Origin: Prevotellaceae bacterium
GTDB lineage: Bacteria > Bacteroidota > Bacteroidia > Bacteroidales > UBA932
DNA: 5,403 nt
Assembly (NCBI GenBank): GCA_031268055.1
Contig: JAIRXY010000007.1
Location: 1-5,403, forward strand
Reading direction: 5' to 3'
Shown here: piece after piece, positions 1-5,403 of the stretch
Numbering within the stretch: position 1 is the first letter of the stretch
How the letters are laid out: every line of letters starts with the position of its first letter
Position numbers and translations under genes: made by a program
Notes under the pieces: generated by a model
Told to the model about the DNA's origin: nothing
The model's database searches: none
What the model saw: only the letters and a program-made list of their open reading frames with translations

Positions 1-14
1 CCCCCAAAAATAGC

Positions 15-788
15 CTACGATATTTTCTTCATAAGCATCGCTACTGCGGCGGCAACGCTTGGCTCTGTGCCGAGCAGACGGATAAATTCGCTGCCGATAA
101 TTGCGCCGTTGGCGTTGGCAAACGCCGCGTCGAGGGTTGCTTTATTCGATATTCCAAAGCCTATCAAGCGCGGATTGCGAAGCTTCATGGCGTCAATTCG
201 GCGGAAGTAGGCAAGCGTATTCTCGTCGAAGCGCTCCCTGGCGCCGGTGGTTGAGGCGGTCGATACCATGTAGATAAATCCCGATGTGTTGTTGTCAATC
301 AGGCGTATCCGCTCGTCCGACGTTTCGGGGGTAATCAGCATGATGAAGCGTATGCCGTACTTGTCGCCCGAAGCCTTGAAGTACACCATGTAATCCCTAA
401 AGGGCAGGTCGGGGATGATAACGCCGTCAACGCCAACCTCGCTACAGCGACGGCAGAATGTGTCGATTCCAAGCTGTATCACTGGGTTGAGGTAGCCCAT
501 CATGACGAGCGGCAGCGAAACGCTGCTGCGAATGTCCTCAAGCTGCAAAAAGAGCTTGCTCAGGGTCATCCCGTTTTTCAGGGCTGCTGTTCCGCTTTGC
601 TGAATAACCGGCCCGTCGGCTAATGGGTCGGCGAAAGGAATACCAATCTCCACCATATCTGCCCCCTGTGCGGCAAGCTCACGGATGATGGTTGCCGTAT
701 CGTCCGGCTGCGGATACCCCGCCGTAAAGTACACGGATAGGATATTTTGCCGCTTTGCGGCAAAAAGGTCATCTATTCTGTTCGTCAT
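15..788 (-). CDS. trpA: Tryptophan synthase alpha subunit (TrpA)
   Basis: TrpA cleaves indole-3-glycerol phosphate to indole and glyceraldehyde-3-phosphate in the cytoplasm, and passes the indole through a tunnel to the TrpB subunit. The protein is 257 residues, close to the family norm (about 250-270), and is a single TIM barrel. Visible family motifs are FTAGYP (21-26), VEIGIPFADPLADGP (46-60), DGVIIPDLP (121-129), YMVSTASTTGAR (173-184) and LIGFGIS (208-214). By family knowledge Glu47 and Asp58 match the catalytic Glu49 and Asp60 of the enteric enzyme, and both are present. I chose the ATG at 788 because it begins MTNRIDDLF, where homologues begin, and because it overlaps the batE stop as ATGA. 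An in-frame ATG at 818 would add ten unlikely residues. The gene is complete and ends in TAG. No other trp gene is visible, but only 14 bases lie beyond it. It appears co-transcribed with, and translationally coupled to, batE. Confidence 0.97.
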   Translation of the reverse strand: MTNRIDDLFAAKRQNILSVYFTAGYPQPDDTATIIRELAAQGADMVEIGIPFADPLADGPVIQQSGTAALKNGMTLSKLFLQLEDIRSSVSLPLVMMGYLNPVIQLGIDTFCRRCSEVGVDGVIIPDLPFRDYMVYFKASGDKYGIRFIMLITPETSDERIRLIDNNTSGFIYMVSTASTTGARERFDENTLAYFRRIDAMKLRNPRLIGFGISNKATLDAAFANANGAIIGSEFIRLLGTEPSVAAAVAMLMKKIS

Positions 789-1555
789 ATATTTTCTATG
801 GTATTTGCCGGCAGCCATCCCTGATTGCCATCGGCTGTTTTTACTTTTTTCCAGCTGCCAATAGCTTCCAGCACGGCTACTTTTGTTCCCTCGTGCAGCA
901 CAAACAAGTCAACGCCTCCCGCGTCGGGCGATGCTTTGACGGAGGTCACCGGAGCGTACACTACGGCCTCGGTGTGGCTGCTGAGGTGGCGCTTTTCGCG
1001 GACGGCAACGTAGGTGGCCACAAGCGACAGGCACAGGCACGCAACGGCAAAGGCAAACGACACTTTTTTCCGCATCGAAGTGCGACCAAATACTACAACG
1101 AGCGCCAGCATTAGCGTGGCGGTAAAAAGAGCAGCGCCTATAGCGCCCCACGTATCAACGCCAAAAATGCCGCAAAATGACTGTATCCACGTCACAACAA
1201 AGAACTGCTCTATCGGCTCTATTTTGTCCACTATTTGCAGGTTGGAGAGCTCCAGATTGTAGCGAATATCTTCGTCGTCGGGGGCAAGCCGGAGCGCGCG
1301 CTCGTAGTAGAGTATGGCTTTGGCCGTTTCGCCCTGCTTGTAAAACGAGTTACCGGCATTGTAGAATAGCGCTGCATTGACTGCTCCGCTTTCCTCAAGC
1401 TGCAAGTATGCCTCCGAAGCCTCGGCGTACCTGCCTTCGGAGTAGAGCGCATTTGCCTTTTGCCACGTAGTATCCGCTGCCTGCGCACACGCAAAAAGTG
1501 GTAACGCTGCTGCACAAAGCGCGGCTGCTAATATTTTTACTGCTATAATCACCAT
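785..1555 (-). CDS. batE: BatE-type TPR and SH3-like membrane protein
   Basis: The 256-residue protein has the layout of BatE, the last protein of the Bacteroides aerotolerance cluster. A signal peptide covers about residues 1-26 with an AQA|AD type cleavage site. TPR repeats follow at about 27-110, including FYNAGNSFYKQGETAKAILYYERAL-like helices near 64-88. Two hydrophobic segments lie at about 136-157 and 165-185. A C-terminal SH3-like domain spans about 195-256, with a VKASPDAGG opening and a GSWKKVK...GNQGWLP core. It is inferred to sit in the inner membrane with its TPR and SH3 parts outside, helping Bat complex assembly; its biochemical role is unknown. The start is the ATG at 1555, directly before a typical signal peptide. 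It is preceded by TTGATAAA and not by a Shine-Dalgarno sequence. It is separated from batD by a repeat-filled gap of 214 nt, and its TGA stop overlaps the trpA ATG by 4 nt. Confidence 0.9.
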   Translation of the reverse strand: MVIIAVKILAAALCAAALPLFACAQAADTTWQKANALYSEGRYAEASEAYLQLEESGAVNAALFYNAGNSFYKQGETAKAILYYERALRLAPDDEDIRYNLELSNLQIVDKIEPIEQFFVVTWIQSFCGIFGVDTWGAIGAALFTATLMLALVVVFGRTSMRKKVSFAFAVACLCLSLVATYVAVREKRHLSSHTEAVVYAPVTSVKASPDAGGVDLFVLHEGTKVAVLEAIGSWKKVKTADGNQGWLPANTIENI

Positions 1556-1565
1556 TTATCAAATA

Positions 1566-1624
1566 TTGAATTTTGAATTTTGAATGAAAACCTTACAAAT
1601 TTTGAATTTTGAATTTTGAATGAA
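1566..1624. repeat. Two direct copies of a TTTTGAA heptamer array
   Basis: An identical 23-nt sequence occurs at 1566-1588 and again at 1602-1624. Each copy is a short tandem array of the heptamer TTTTGAA (about 2.7 and 3 units) ending in TGAA. The copies are separated by 13 nt and lie just upstream of batE on its transcribed side. A third copy of the heptamer array lies in inverted orientation at 1728-1748. The repeat is non-coding and has no spacer structure of the CRISPR type. Confidence 0.85.
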
Positions 1625-1748
1625 CATACTCTATCGTCTGAACTGTGATTTTTTGATTTATATGATTTTCAATGAAATCAAGCCAAATCATATAAATCAG
1701 TCAAATCAAAAAAATCACAGTTCAGACAAAATTCAAAATTCAAAATTT
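1597..1748. repeat. Outer 21-nt perfect inverted repeat enclosing a hairpin element
   Basis: Positions 1597-1617 and 1728-1748 are exact reverse complements (AAATTTTGAA... against ...TTCAAAATTT), each made of three TTTTGAA/TTCAAAA heptamers. They enclose a second, inner hairpin at 1636-1727. On the right side the outer arm directly abuts the inner one; on the left 18 nt (1618-1635) intervene. The whole could fold as a very long nested stem in the RNA between batD and batE, or could be a small non-autonomous mobile element with its flanks. It has no coding capacity. Confidence 0.8.
1636..1727. repeat. 92-bp GTCTGAAC-ended palindromic element with GATTTNNNN units
   Basis: The ends GTCTGAACTGTGATT (1636-1650) and AATCACAGTTCAGAC (1713-1727) are perfect inverted repeats. 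The palindrome continues inward to 1660-1668 pairing with 1685-1693 around a 16-nt loop. The right arm holds one extra 9-nt unit and one extra A (T on the minus strand) that the left arm lacks. Read on the minus strand, 1716-1671 is five tandem GATTT-led units of 9, 9, 9, 10 and 9 nt. From memory, similar GTCTGAAC...GTTCAGAC repeats are scattered between genes of other Bacteroidota; I cannot verify this here. It could act as a partial terminator or an mRNA-stabilising stem between batD and batE. Confidence 0.8.
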
Positions 1749-1769
1749 CCCCGCTTTATTTTCCTGCTT

Positions 1770-3596
1770 CTACTTCACCCTCTGCTCCAGCTTGCTGATA
1801 ACGCCGACGGCTTCGTGGTATAGCAAGGTCATCTCCTTGCGGCCGCTACCCGGAGCATACCTCGCAAACTCGCACTCGTCAATTACGCTGATGAATGTTT
1901 CGATGTACTGCTCTTCGATGTTGCGCTCTGCAAATGCCTCTCGCGCGTTCTCGCGCGAGAGTTCGGACACGGGAATATTCAGCTTATCGCTCAGGTAACC
2001 CCATATAGCGCGCAGCAGCTCGTCGTAGAAGCCTTGAGCGTTGCCGACCTTAAGCAGCTGGGCAGAATTTTTTAGCCGCCTTTTCGCAACTTTGTTGGCT
2101 TTACGGTTGCGCACCAGCACCACATTTTGGCTGTTCTTTCTGTGCTTTTTCAGCCATACGTACAGCACAGCAAACACCAAGATTAGCGCAACGTACAGCA
2201 GGTAGAACAGCATGGAGCCAAAAAACAGCCGGTCTTGCTGCGCAAGCGTTACGCCGGTTTTGATGAAGCGTATATCCTTCCCCAAAAACTTTATGCCCTC
2301 CCTGCGCCCTTCCGCCGAGGCGTAGGTTTGCTGCGATTTGGTATCTTTCTCCACCGATATGGTGTGCGCCTGCGTGAGCAGCGTAACGTACTTTCCCGTG
2401 GCCGGATTGAAGTAGGAGAACTCAATGGGAGGAATGGTGAACTCGCCCGCGCTGCGGGGGATGAACGGAATTTCAAACTGCCGGTAGCCGCTTGCTCCGG
2501 CATCGGAGTTTTTGATGGCGTCGGTGGTTTTGGTGTCGTATGGCTCGAAGTCCACAGGTAAATCAACCTTGGGCGCATTCATCAGCTTCAGGTTTCCGTT
2601 GCCCGATATGCGGACGGTGAGCGTGGTAGCATCGTTGGCCACCAGCTGCTTTTTGGAGAGCGACGATTCTATCTTGAAGCTCCCCACAGCCCCCGAAAAC
2701 GAGGCGGGCGCTCCGCCGGGCAGCTCCTTCACCCTTACTTTCAGCACTTTCGATTGCAGCGACTTGCGGATATTTTGGTAGCCTCCGCCAAAAAAATCTT
2801 CAAACATATCGCGCGACCTCGTGCGCACCTGCATTATCACATCTATCTCGTTTGACGAAATGGTCAGCTCGCCCGACTGCTGCGGAAAAAGCAGCTGCTT
2901 CCACAGCAAGCCTACATCGTACACCACCCCGCTTACGTTTTCCCGGGTAAAGTTGATTTCCTGCGGCGTCTCTATATCTTGGCTCCAGAAGCCGTTGTAG
3001 ATGGGCTTTTTTACATTTTCAAAGTTACGGATGGAGTTGCCGCGCGTGTAGAGCTTGGTTGCCGCCACCAGGTATTCGCCGCGGTATACCTCCGTCTTGC
3101 TTAGCGTAACTCCCAAGTAGAGCGAATTTTCGCCGCCGGCTGAGGCTGCCGGTTGCTGTCCGCCGCTGCCGCCTTGCTGCACCGCGCGCTGCTCACCCTT
3201 GACACATTCAATGGCAAATGGCTGCGTTTGCGCCTCATCGTTCCCCGCCTTTACTTTTGCCTGACCAATGGTAAATTTTCCCTCCTTTTCGGCGTACAGC
3301 GTGTAGGTGAACGAGTAGGTTGTGCTCTGCGTAACTTTCCCGTTGACTATCTGTACCTGCGTGTCGTCTCCCCGCACCGGCCCTGCGGTTACAACAAAAC
3401 CCTCTATGTTTGGCGTGAAGAAGTGGTCAACTTTTCCGTTGGCTACAAATGTTACGCGGAACATTTCTCCAACCGTAACCACGCGCGGCGCCTGTATCTC
3501 CAGCTGCAAGTTTTGGGCGCAAAGTTGCGCCGAGCACAGCATAATGGCCAATGCTGCGAGCATCGCTCTTAAACCAATAGCTATTTTGTTGAGCAT
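1770..3596 (-). CDS. batD: BatD-type membrane-anchored protein
   Basis: The 608-residue protein fits BatD in length and layout. A signal peptide covers about 1-28 (hydrophobic LAALAIMLCSAQLCAQ). A long beta-rich extracytoplasmic region of Ig-like repeats runs from about 29 to 455; its start, IQAPRVVTVGEMFRVTF, and the later LSKTEVYRGEYLVAATKLYT-like and LSKKQLVANDATTLTVRISG-like strands are typical of the family. One transmembrane segment lies at about 458-482, followed by a cytoplasmic tail of about 126 residues that starts with a basic stretch and continues as helices. It probably bridges the periplasmic TPR proteins and the membrane BatA/BatB proteins. A role in oxygen tolerance was proposed in Bacteroides but is disputed for other bacteria. 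I chose the ATG at 3596; an in-frame TTG at 3611 would add only five residues before the signal peptide. A glycine/glutamine-rich linker near residues 138-154 looks disordered. The gap to batC is 79 nt. Confidence 0.93.
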   Translation of the reverse strand: MLNKIAIGLRAMLAALAIMLCSAQLCAQNLQLEIQAPRVVTVGEMFRVTFVANGKVDHFFTPNIEGFVVTAGPVRGDDTQVQIVNGKVTQSTTYSFTYTLYAEKEGKFTIGQAKVKAGNDEAQTQPFAIECVKGEQRAVQQGGSGGQQPAASAGGENSLYLGVTLSKTEVYRGEYLVAATKLYTRGNSIRNFENVKKPIYNGFWSQDIETPQEINFTRENVSGVVYDVGLLWKQLLFPQQSGELTISSNEIDVIMQVRTRSRDMFEDFFGGGYQNIRKSLQSKVLKVRVKELPGGAPASFSGAVGSFKIESSLSKKQLVANDATTLTVRISGNGNLKLMNAPKVDLPVDFEPYDTKTTDAIKNSDAGASGYRQFEIPFIPRSAGEFTIPPIEFSYFNPATGKYVTLLTQAHTISVEKDTKSQQTYASAEGRREGIKFLGKDIRFIKTGVTLAQQDRLFFGSMLFYLLYVALILVFAVLYVWLKKHRKNSQNVVLVRNRKANKVAKRRLKNSAQLLKVGNAQGFYDELLRAIWGYLSDKLNIPVSELSRENAREAFAERNIEEQYIETFISVIDECEFARYAPGSGRKEMTLLYHEAVGVISKLEQRVK

Positions 3597-3675
3597 ACGT
3601 ATGTTTATCAATTACGAATTTTATCAAATGACGAAATACCAATAAATATGCGGCCTGCATAGACCTACATATACT
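3597..3675 (-). other. batC-batD intergenic leader with repeated TTGATAAA
   Basis: This 79-nt AT-rich gap holds two minus-strand copies of TTGATAAA, at 3627-3620 and 3611-3604, set 16 nt apart inside an imperfect tandem duplication. The same octamer precedes the batE start (1562-1555). It also holds a small palindrome, ATGCAGGCCGCAT on the minus strand, near 3650-3662. I see no convincing Bacteroidetes -7/-33 promoter and no terminator, so read-through from batC is likely. Confidence 0.4.
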
Positions 3676-4461
3676 TTACCAATTCTTATCTGTGGTGCGC
3701 TGCTTGGCTTTCTGCGCTTTCTCTTTTTTTACCTTTTCCTGCGTATCTTTTTCCTGCTGCTCCAGCGCCTGCAACATTCGCTGTGCATCTTCTTTAGAAA
3801 TTTTTTCTTCTTGCTGCTGCTGCTGCTGCTGCTTGTCCTGCTGGTCTTGCTTATCTTGGTTATTTTGCTGCTGCTGCTGCTGCTGTTGCTGCTGGTCTTT
3901 ATTCTCGTCGTTCTTATTTTGATCTTGGTTTTGGTCTTGATTTTGGTCTTGGTTTTGCTGCTGCTGTGGTTGCTGCTGTTGCAGGTTGCTCATGGCCTGC
4001 GCGTAAACCAGATTCTGCTTGGCCTCCATATCATCCGGGTTGAGGCGTAGCGACTTTTTATAGGCCTCAACAGCAGCCCTGAAATCTTGCTCGCGCATGT
4101 AGGCGTTACCCTGATTGTAGTACGCTGCCGCCTTTTGCTTGTCGTTCACGTCCGATTCGGCAACGTTTTCGTACAGCTTGCGCGCCTGCTCTACCTGCTG
4201 CTTGCTTCCTTCATTTTGCATATCGGCCGAATCCAGCTGCTTGTAGAGCGCATTGCTCAGGTTAAACTTGGCGTTGGCGCTCTCGGCAACCTTATCTAAG
4301 GCGCGGCGATACTCTATCTCGGCGGCGGCGTAATCGCCATTTTTGTACGCCTTATTGCCTGCCCTCACATCCTTTCGCTCGGCAGGAAGACCGTAAAGCA
4401 AGGCAGGCAAAAAGCACCAAAGCGCAAGCAGCGCAAAAAGCCCCTTTAAGTTTCCAATCAT
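3676..4461 (-). CDS. batC: BatC-type TPR protein with Gln-rich linker
   Basis: The 261-residue protein matches BatC in position and layout. An N-terminal signal or anchor segment lies at about 6-25 (LKGLFALLALWCFLPALLYG). TPR helices follow at about 29-58 (AGNKAYKNGDYAAAEIEYRRAL) and 62-75, and a clear TPR pair at about 110-155 (YYNQGNAYMREQDFRAAVEAY, then NPDDMEAKQNLVYA). Residues 161-217 are a low-complexity Gln/Asn/Asp/Lys linker with runs of Q4PQ4, QNQD repeats, Q10 and Q7. The conserved end is helical and charged (DAQRMLQALEQQEKDTQEKV) and finishes in DKNW, typical of the family. It is thought to act outside the inner membrane as a TPR scaffold with BatD and BatE. The ATG at 4461 is chosen because the hydrophobic segment follows at once. 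Usually batB precedes this gene; here a 48-codon ORF ends 19 nt upstream and a toxin-antitoxin pair lies before it. Confidence 0.9.
   Translation of the reverse strand: MIGNLKGLFALLALWCFLPALLYGLPAERKDVRAGNKAYKNGDYAAAEIEYRRALDKVAESANAKFNLSNALYKQLDSADMQNEGSKQQVEQARKLYENVAESDVNDKQKAAAYYNQGNAYMREQDFRAAVEAYKKSLRLNPDDMEAKQNLVYAQAMSNLQQQQPQQQQNQDQNQDQNQDQNKNDENKDQQQQQQQQQQNNQDKQDQQDKQQQQQQQEEKISKEDAQRMLQALEQQEKDTQEKVKKEKAQKAKQRTTDKNW
3805..3981 (-). repeat. CAG/CAA trinucleotide and Gln-Asn repeat tract inside batC
   Basis: Within batC three nearly pure glutamine-codon runs are seen: seven codons at 3811-3831, ten at 3865-3894 and a four-plus-four run split by one Pro codon at 3955-3981. Between the last two lies an Asn-Gln-Asp repeat at about 3915-3954. 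CAG dominates over CAA, so the DNA is a short CTG/CAG microsatellite. All length changes by whole triplets would stay in frame. Confidence 0.85.
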
Positions 4462-4480
4462 AATCTTATAGCATTAGTTG

Positions 4481-4627
4481 TTACGTATGGAATGTGAGGT
4501 TCAACCCTCCAAATTGCTCGGCTTGCTTGCTCGTTTGCAATTCGGCAAGGTGAAATACCTCTTCTTCCGTTTTACTGTCGGGAATCAATTTTTTCCACAA
4601 TTCCAATTTTAAGTATTTTGTTGTCAT
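4481..4627 (-). CDS. Hypothetical 48-residue protein
   Basis: This short ORF runs from ATG at 4627 to TAA at 4481 and encodes 48 residues beginning MTTKYLKLELWKKLIPDS and ending GGLNLTFHT. I do not recognise a family. The first two thirds are charged and likely helical (KTEEEVFHLAELQTSKQAEQF); there is no signal peptide or membrane segment. It starts 12 nt after the HEPN stop and ends 19 nt before batC, so it fits snugly in the operon. It is in the same reading frame as the HEPN gene, with a single TAG plus four codons (Asn-Lys-Gln-Ala) between the HEPN end and this ATG. It could be a real small gene, a third part of the toxin-antitoxin module, or a remnant left by the rearrangement that placed the module before batC. 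No Shine-Dalgarno sequence helps decide. Confidence 0.45.
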   Translation of the reverse strand: MTTKYLKLELWKKLIPDSKTEEEVFHLAELQTSKQAEQFGGLNLTFHT

Positions 4628-4639
4628 AGCCTGCTTGTT

Positions 4640-5044
4640 CTATGTACTTCGTATATCGTGAATAAACTCGCGGAATAAGTGCAACTTTTTCTTTACTATG
4701 GCGTAAACTATTACCAAATCAATTTTTTCATAGCAATGAGCTATAAAATTCCGAAATTTCACCATTTCGATATAATCCGGATTTTGAGAAATAATACCCA
4801 GCTCCTGCATTTTTTTTATCGTATCTGCCGAGTTGCTCGGAGGCTGCTGATTTTCAAGTGCAAGTATGCGTTCGCAGGTGTCAATTACGGCTTCTATGGC
4901 TACCTGCAAGGCGCGCTCTGTTGCGTTTTGAAGCATCGTGCTTTCTTGCAGCATGGCAAAAGAAGTAATTCCCCAGCTCTCGATCTGGCTTACCTTTTCA
5001 GCTATGGCCAACAATTTTTTTTCAATTACTCCATTGTACTTCAT
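4640..5044 (-). CDS. hepT: HEPN-domain toxin, HepT-like (DUF86 type)
   Basis: The 134-residue, all-helical protein has the usual length for HepT. It carries the Rx4HxY signature as RNFIAHCY, with Arg98, His103 and Tyr105. This is the RNase active-site motif of HEPN toxins, and by family knowledge its tyrosine is the residue AMPylated by the partner nucleotidyltransferase. The helix ERALQVAIEAVIDTCERIL (44-62) is the typical dimer-forming helix before the motif, and a closing helix runs from about 110 to 130. HepT-type toxins act as dimeric ribonucleases that slow growth; some act in phage defence. The ATG at 5044 lies inside the upstream nucleotidyltransferase gene, giving a 23-nt overlap and probable translational coupling. 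The protein looks intact, so it is predicted active unless modified. A plain house-keeping HEPN role cannot be excluded. Confidence 0.9.
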   Translation of the reverse strand: MKYNGVIEKKLLAIAEKVSQIESWGITSFAMLQESTMLQNATERALQVAIEAVIDTCERILALENQQPPSNSADTIKKMQELGIISQNPDYIEMVKFRNFIAHCYEKIDLVIVYAIVKKKLHLFREFIHDIRST

Positions 5045-5403
5045 ATCCGCGATAACTCAATCGTTTTCTCATCCAGTACATTTCGTCTTCGTACAGGCGG
5101 CAGGTGCGCGCGTAAAAGTTAACGTATTCTTCTCTGCTTTCAGCTCTCACAAAAAGTTGTTGTCCGCTCAGCGCCTCAAAAGCCAAAACAGGGTCAGCCT
5201 TTTGCAGCATCACAATGTCTACCGGAACATTGCCCCCGATGATTTTCTCTACCTGCGCCTCAACGTCGAAGCGAACAAGCGCGTCGCTGCCAGTGTAGTA
5301 AACAGCAATGTCAACATCAGAGCCGTAGCTCACCGCGCCATTTTGCGACGAGCCGAATATGTATGCAAAATTTATTTCAGGAAAATGTTCTCTAATTTCC
5401 TGT
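5022..5403 (-). CDS. mntA: Minimal nucleotidyltransferase antitoxin, MntA-like (5' end outside window)
   Basis: The frame is open to the window edge, so the first residues are missing; 126 residues are visible. They begin QEIREHFPEINFAYIFGSSQ and carry the complete GSx10DxD signature of the polymerase-beta-type MNT fold: Gly17-Ser18, then Asp29 and Asp31 in SDVDIAV. Asp62 in VPVDIVML is the likely third metal ligand. MntA-type antitoxins transfer AMP to the tyrosine of their HEPN partner and so inactivate it. The gene precedes the HEPN gene and overlaps it by 23 nt, the classic arrangement of the pair. A GTG at 5333 is not the start, since the coding sequence upstream of it contains the essential GS. 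Judged by family length (about 130-140 residues) only a few to about 15 residues are missing. Confidence 0.9.
   Translation of the reverse strand, partial: QEIREHFPEINFAYIFGSSQNGAVSYGSDVDIAVYYTGSDALVRFDVEAQVEKIIGGNVPVDIVMLQKADPVLAFEALSGQQLFVRAESREEYVNFYARTCRLYEDEMYWMRKRLSYRGYEVQWSN

Noticed and set aside
789..818. Upstream ATG giving a trpA product ten residues longer
   Set aside because: The added residues lie wholly within batE coding sequence, do not resemble TrpA, and the ATGA overlap at 788 is the better start.
755..1380. Plus-strand and other-frame ORFs over batE
   Set aside because: They lie opposite or across a well-supported gene, have no recognisable domains, and start inside other coding sequence.
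1566..1748. CRISPR array or coding repeat
   Set aside because: The repeats are 7-nt and 9-nt units with no unique spacers of constant length, and no reading frame shows protein-like composition; a 67-codon plus-strand frame from 1620 is just the AT-rich repeat read through.
3597..3611. Upstream TTG start for batD adding five residues
   Set aside because: The ATG at 3596 begins an ordinary signal peptide; the extension adds only an odd short leader and uses a rare start.
3692..4050. Plus-strand cysteine-rich and leucine-rich open frames opposite batC
   Set aside because: They are antisense readings of the CAG/CAA glutamine repeats; runs of Cys or Leu come from TGC/CTG codons and have no gene-like character.
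4462..4640. Terminator between the toxin-antitoxin pair and batC
   Set aside because: No stable hairpin followed by a T-run on the minus strand could be found in this stretch.
5331..5333. GTG as start of a 103-residue nucleotidyltransferase
   Set aside because: The frame is open upstream to the window edge and includes the GSSQNG stretch that completes the GSx10DxD active site, so the true start lies outside.

Overview
The window is a stretch of a Bacteroidota chromosome, most likely from an anaerobic or gut-type Bacteroidales. The evidence is the Bacteroides-aerotolerance (Bat) genes in the order batC-batD-batE, a TrpA of Bacteroidetes character, the absence of Shine-Dalgarno-like sequence before the starts, and AT-rich intergenic repeats with moderate-GC coding regions. 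All supported genes lie on the minus strand, so transcription runs from high to low coordinates.

In transcription order, the window opens (5403-4640) with a two-gene MNT-HEPN toxin-antitoxin module. A minimal nucleotidyltransferase, cut by the window edge, carries an intact GSx10DxD motif. It overlaps by 23 nt a 134-residue HEPN protein with an intact Rx4HxY motif, so this looks like the MntA/HepT pair. A 48-codon ORF of unknown function (4627-4481) follows, in the same frame as the HEPN gene just past its stop codon. Next come batC (TPR protein with a very Gln-rich linker), batD (large Ig-like, membrane-anchored protein) and batE (TPR, two membrane segments, SH3-like domain). The last gene is trpA, whose start overlaps the batE stop as ATGA.

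Bat proteins C, D and E are thought to form an envelope complex with the von Willebrand-type proteins BatA and BatB and a MoxR ATPase. In the usual order batA and batB lie directly before batC. Here that place is taken by the toxin-antitoxin pair and the small ORF, which suggests insertion or rearrangement at this boundary. The tail of the operon has captured trpA, the alpha subunit of tryptophan synthase, by tight translational overlap.

The one sizeable non-coding region (1556-1769, between batD and batE) is almost entirely repeat. It holds TTTTGAA heptamer arrays in direct and inverted copies around a 92-bp GTCTGAAC...GTTCAGAC hairpin built of about 9-nt GATTTNNNN units. No tRNA, rRNA, CRISPR array, transposase or clear promoter was seen.
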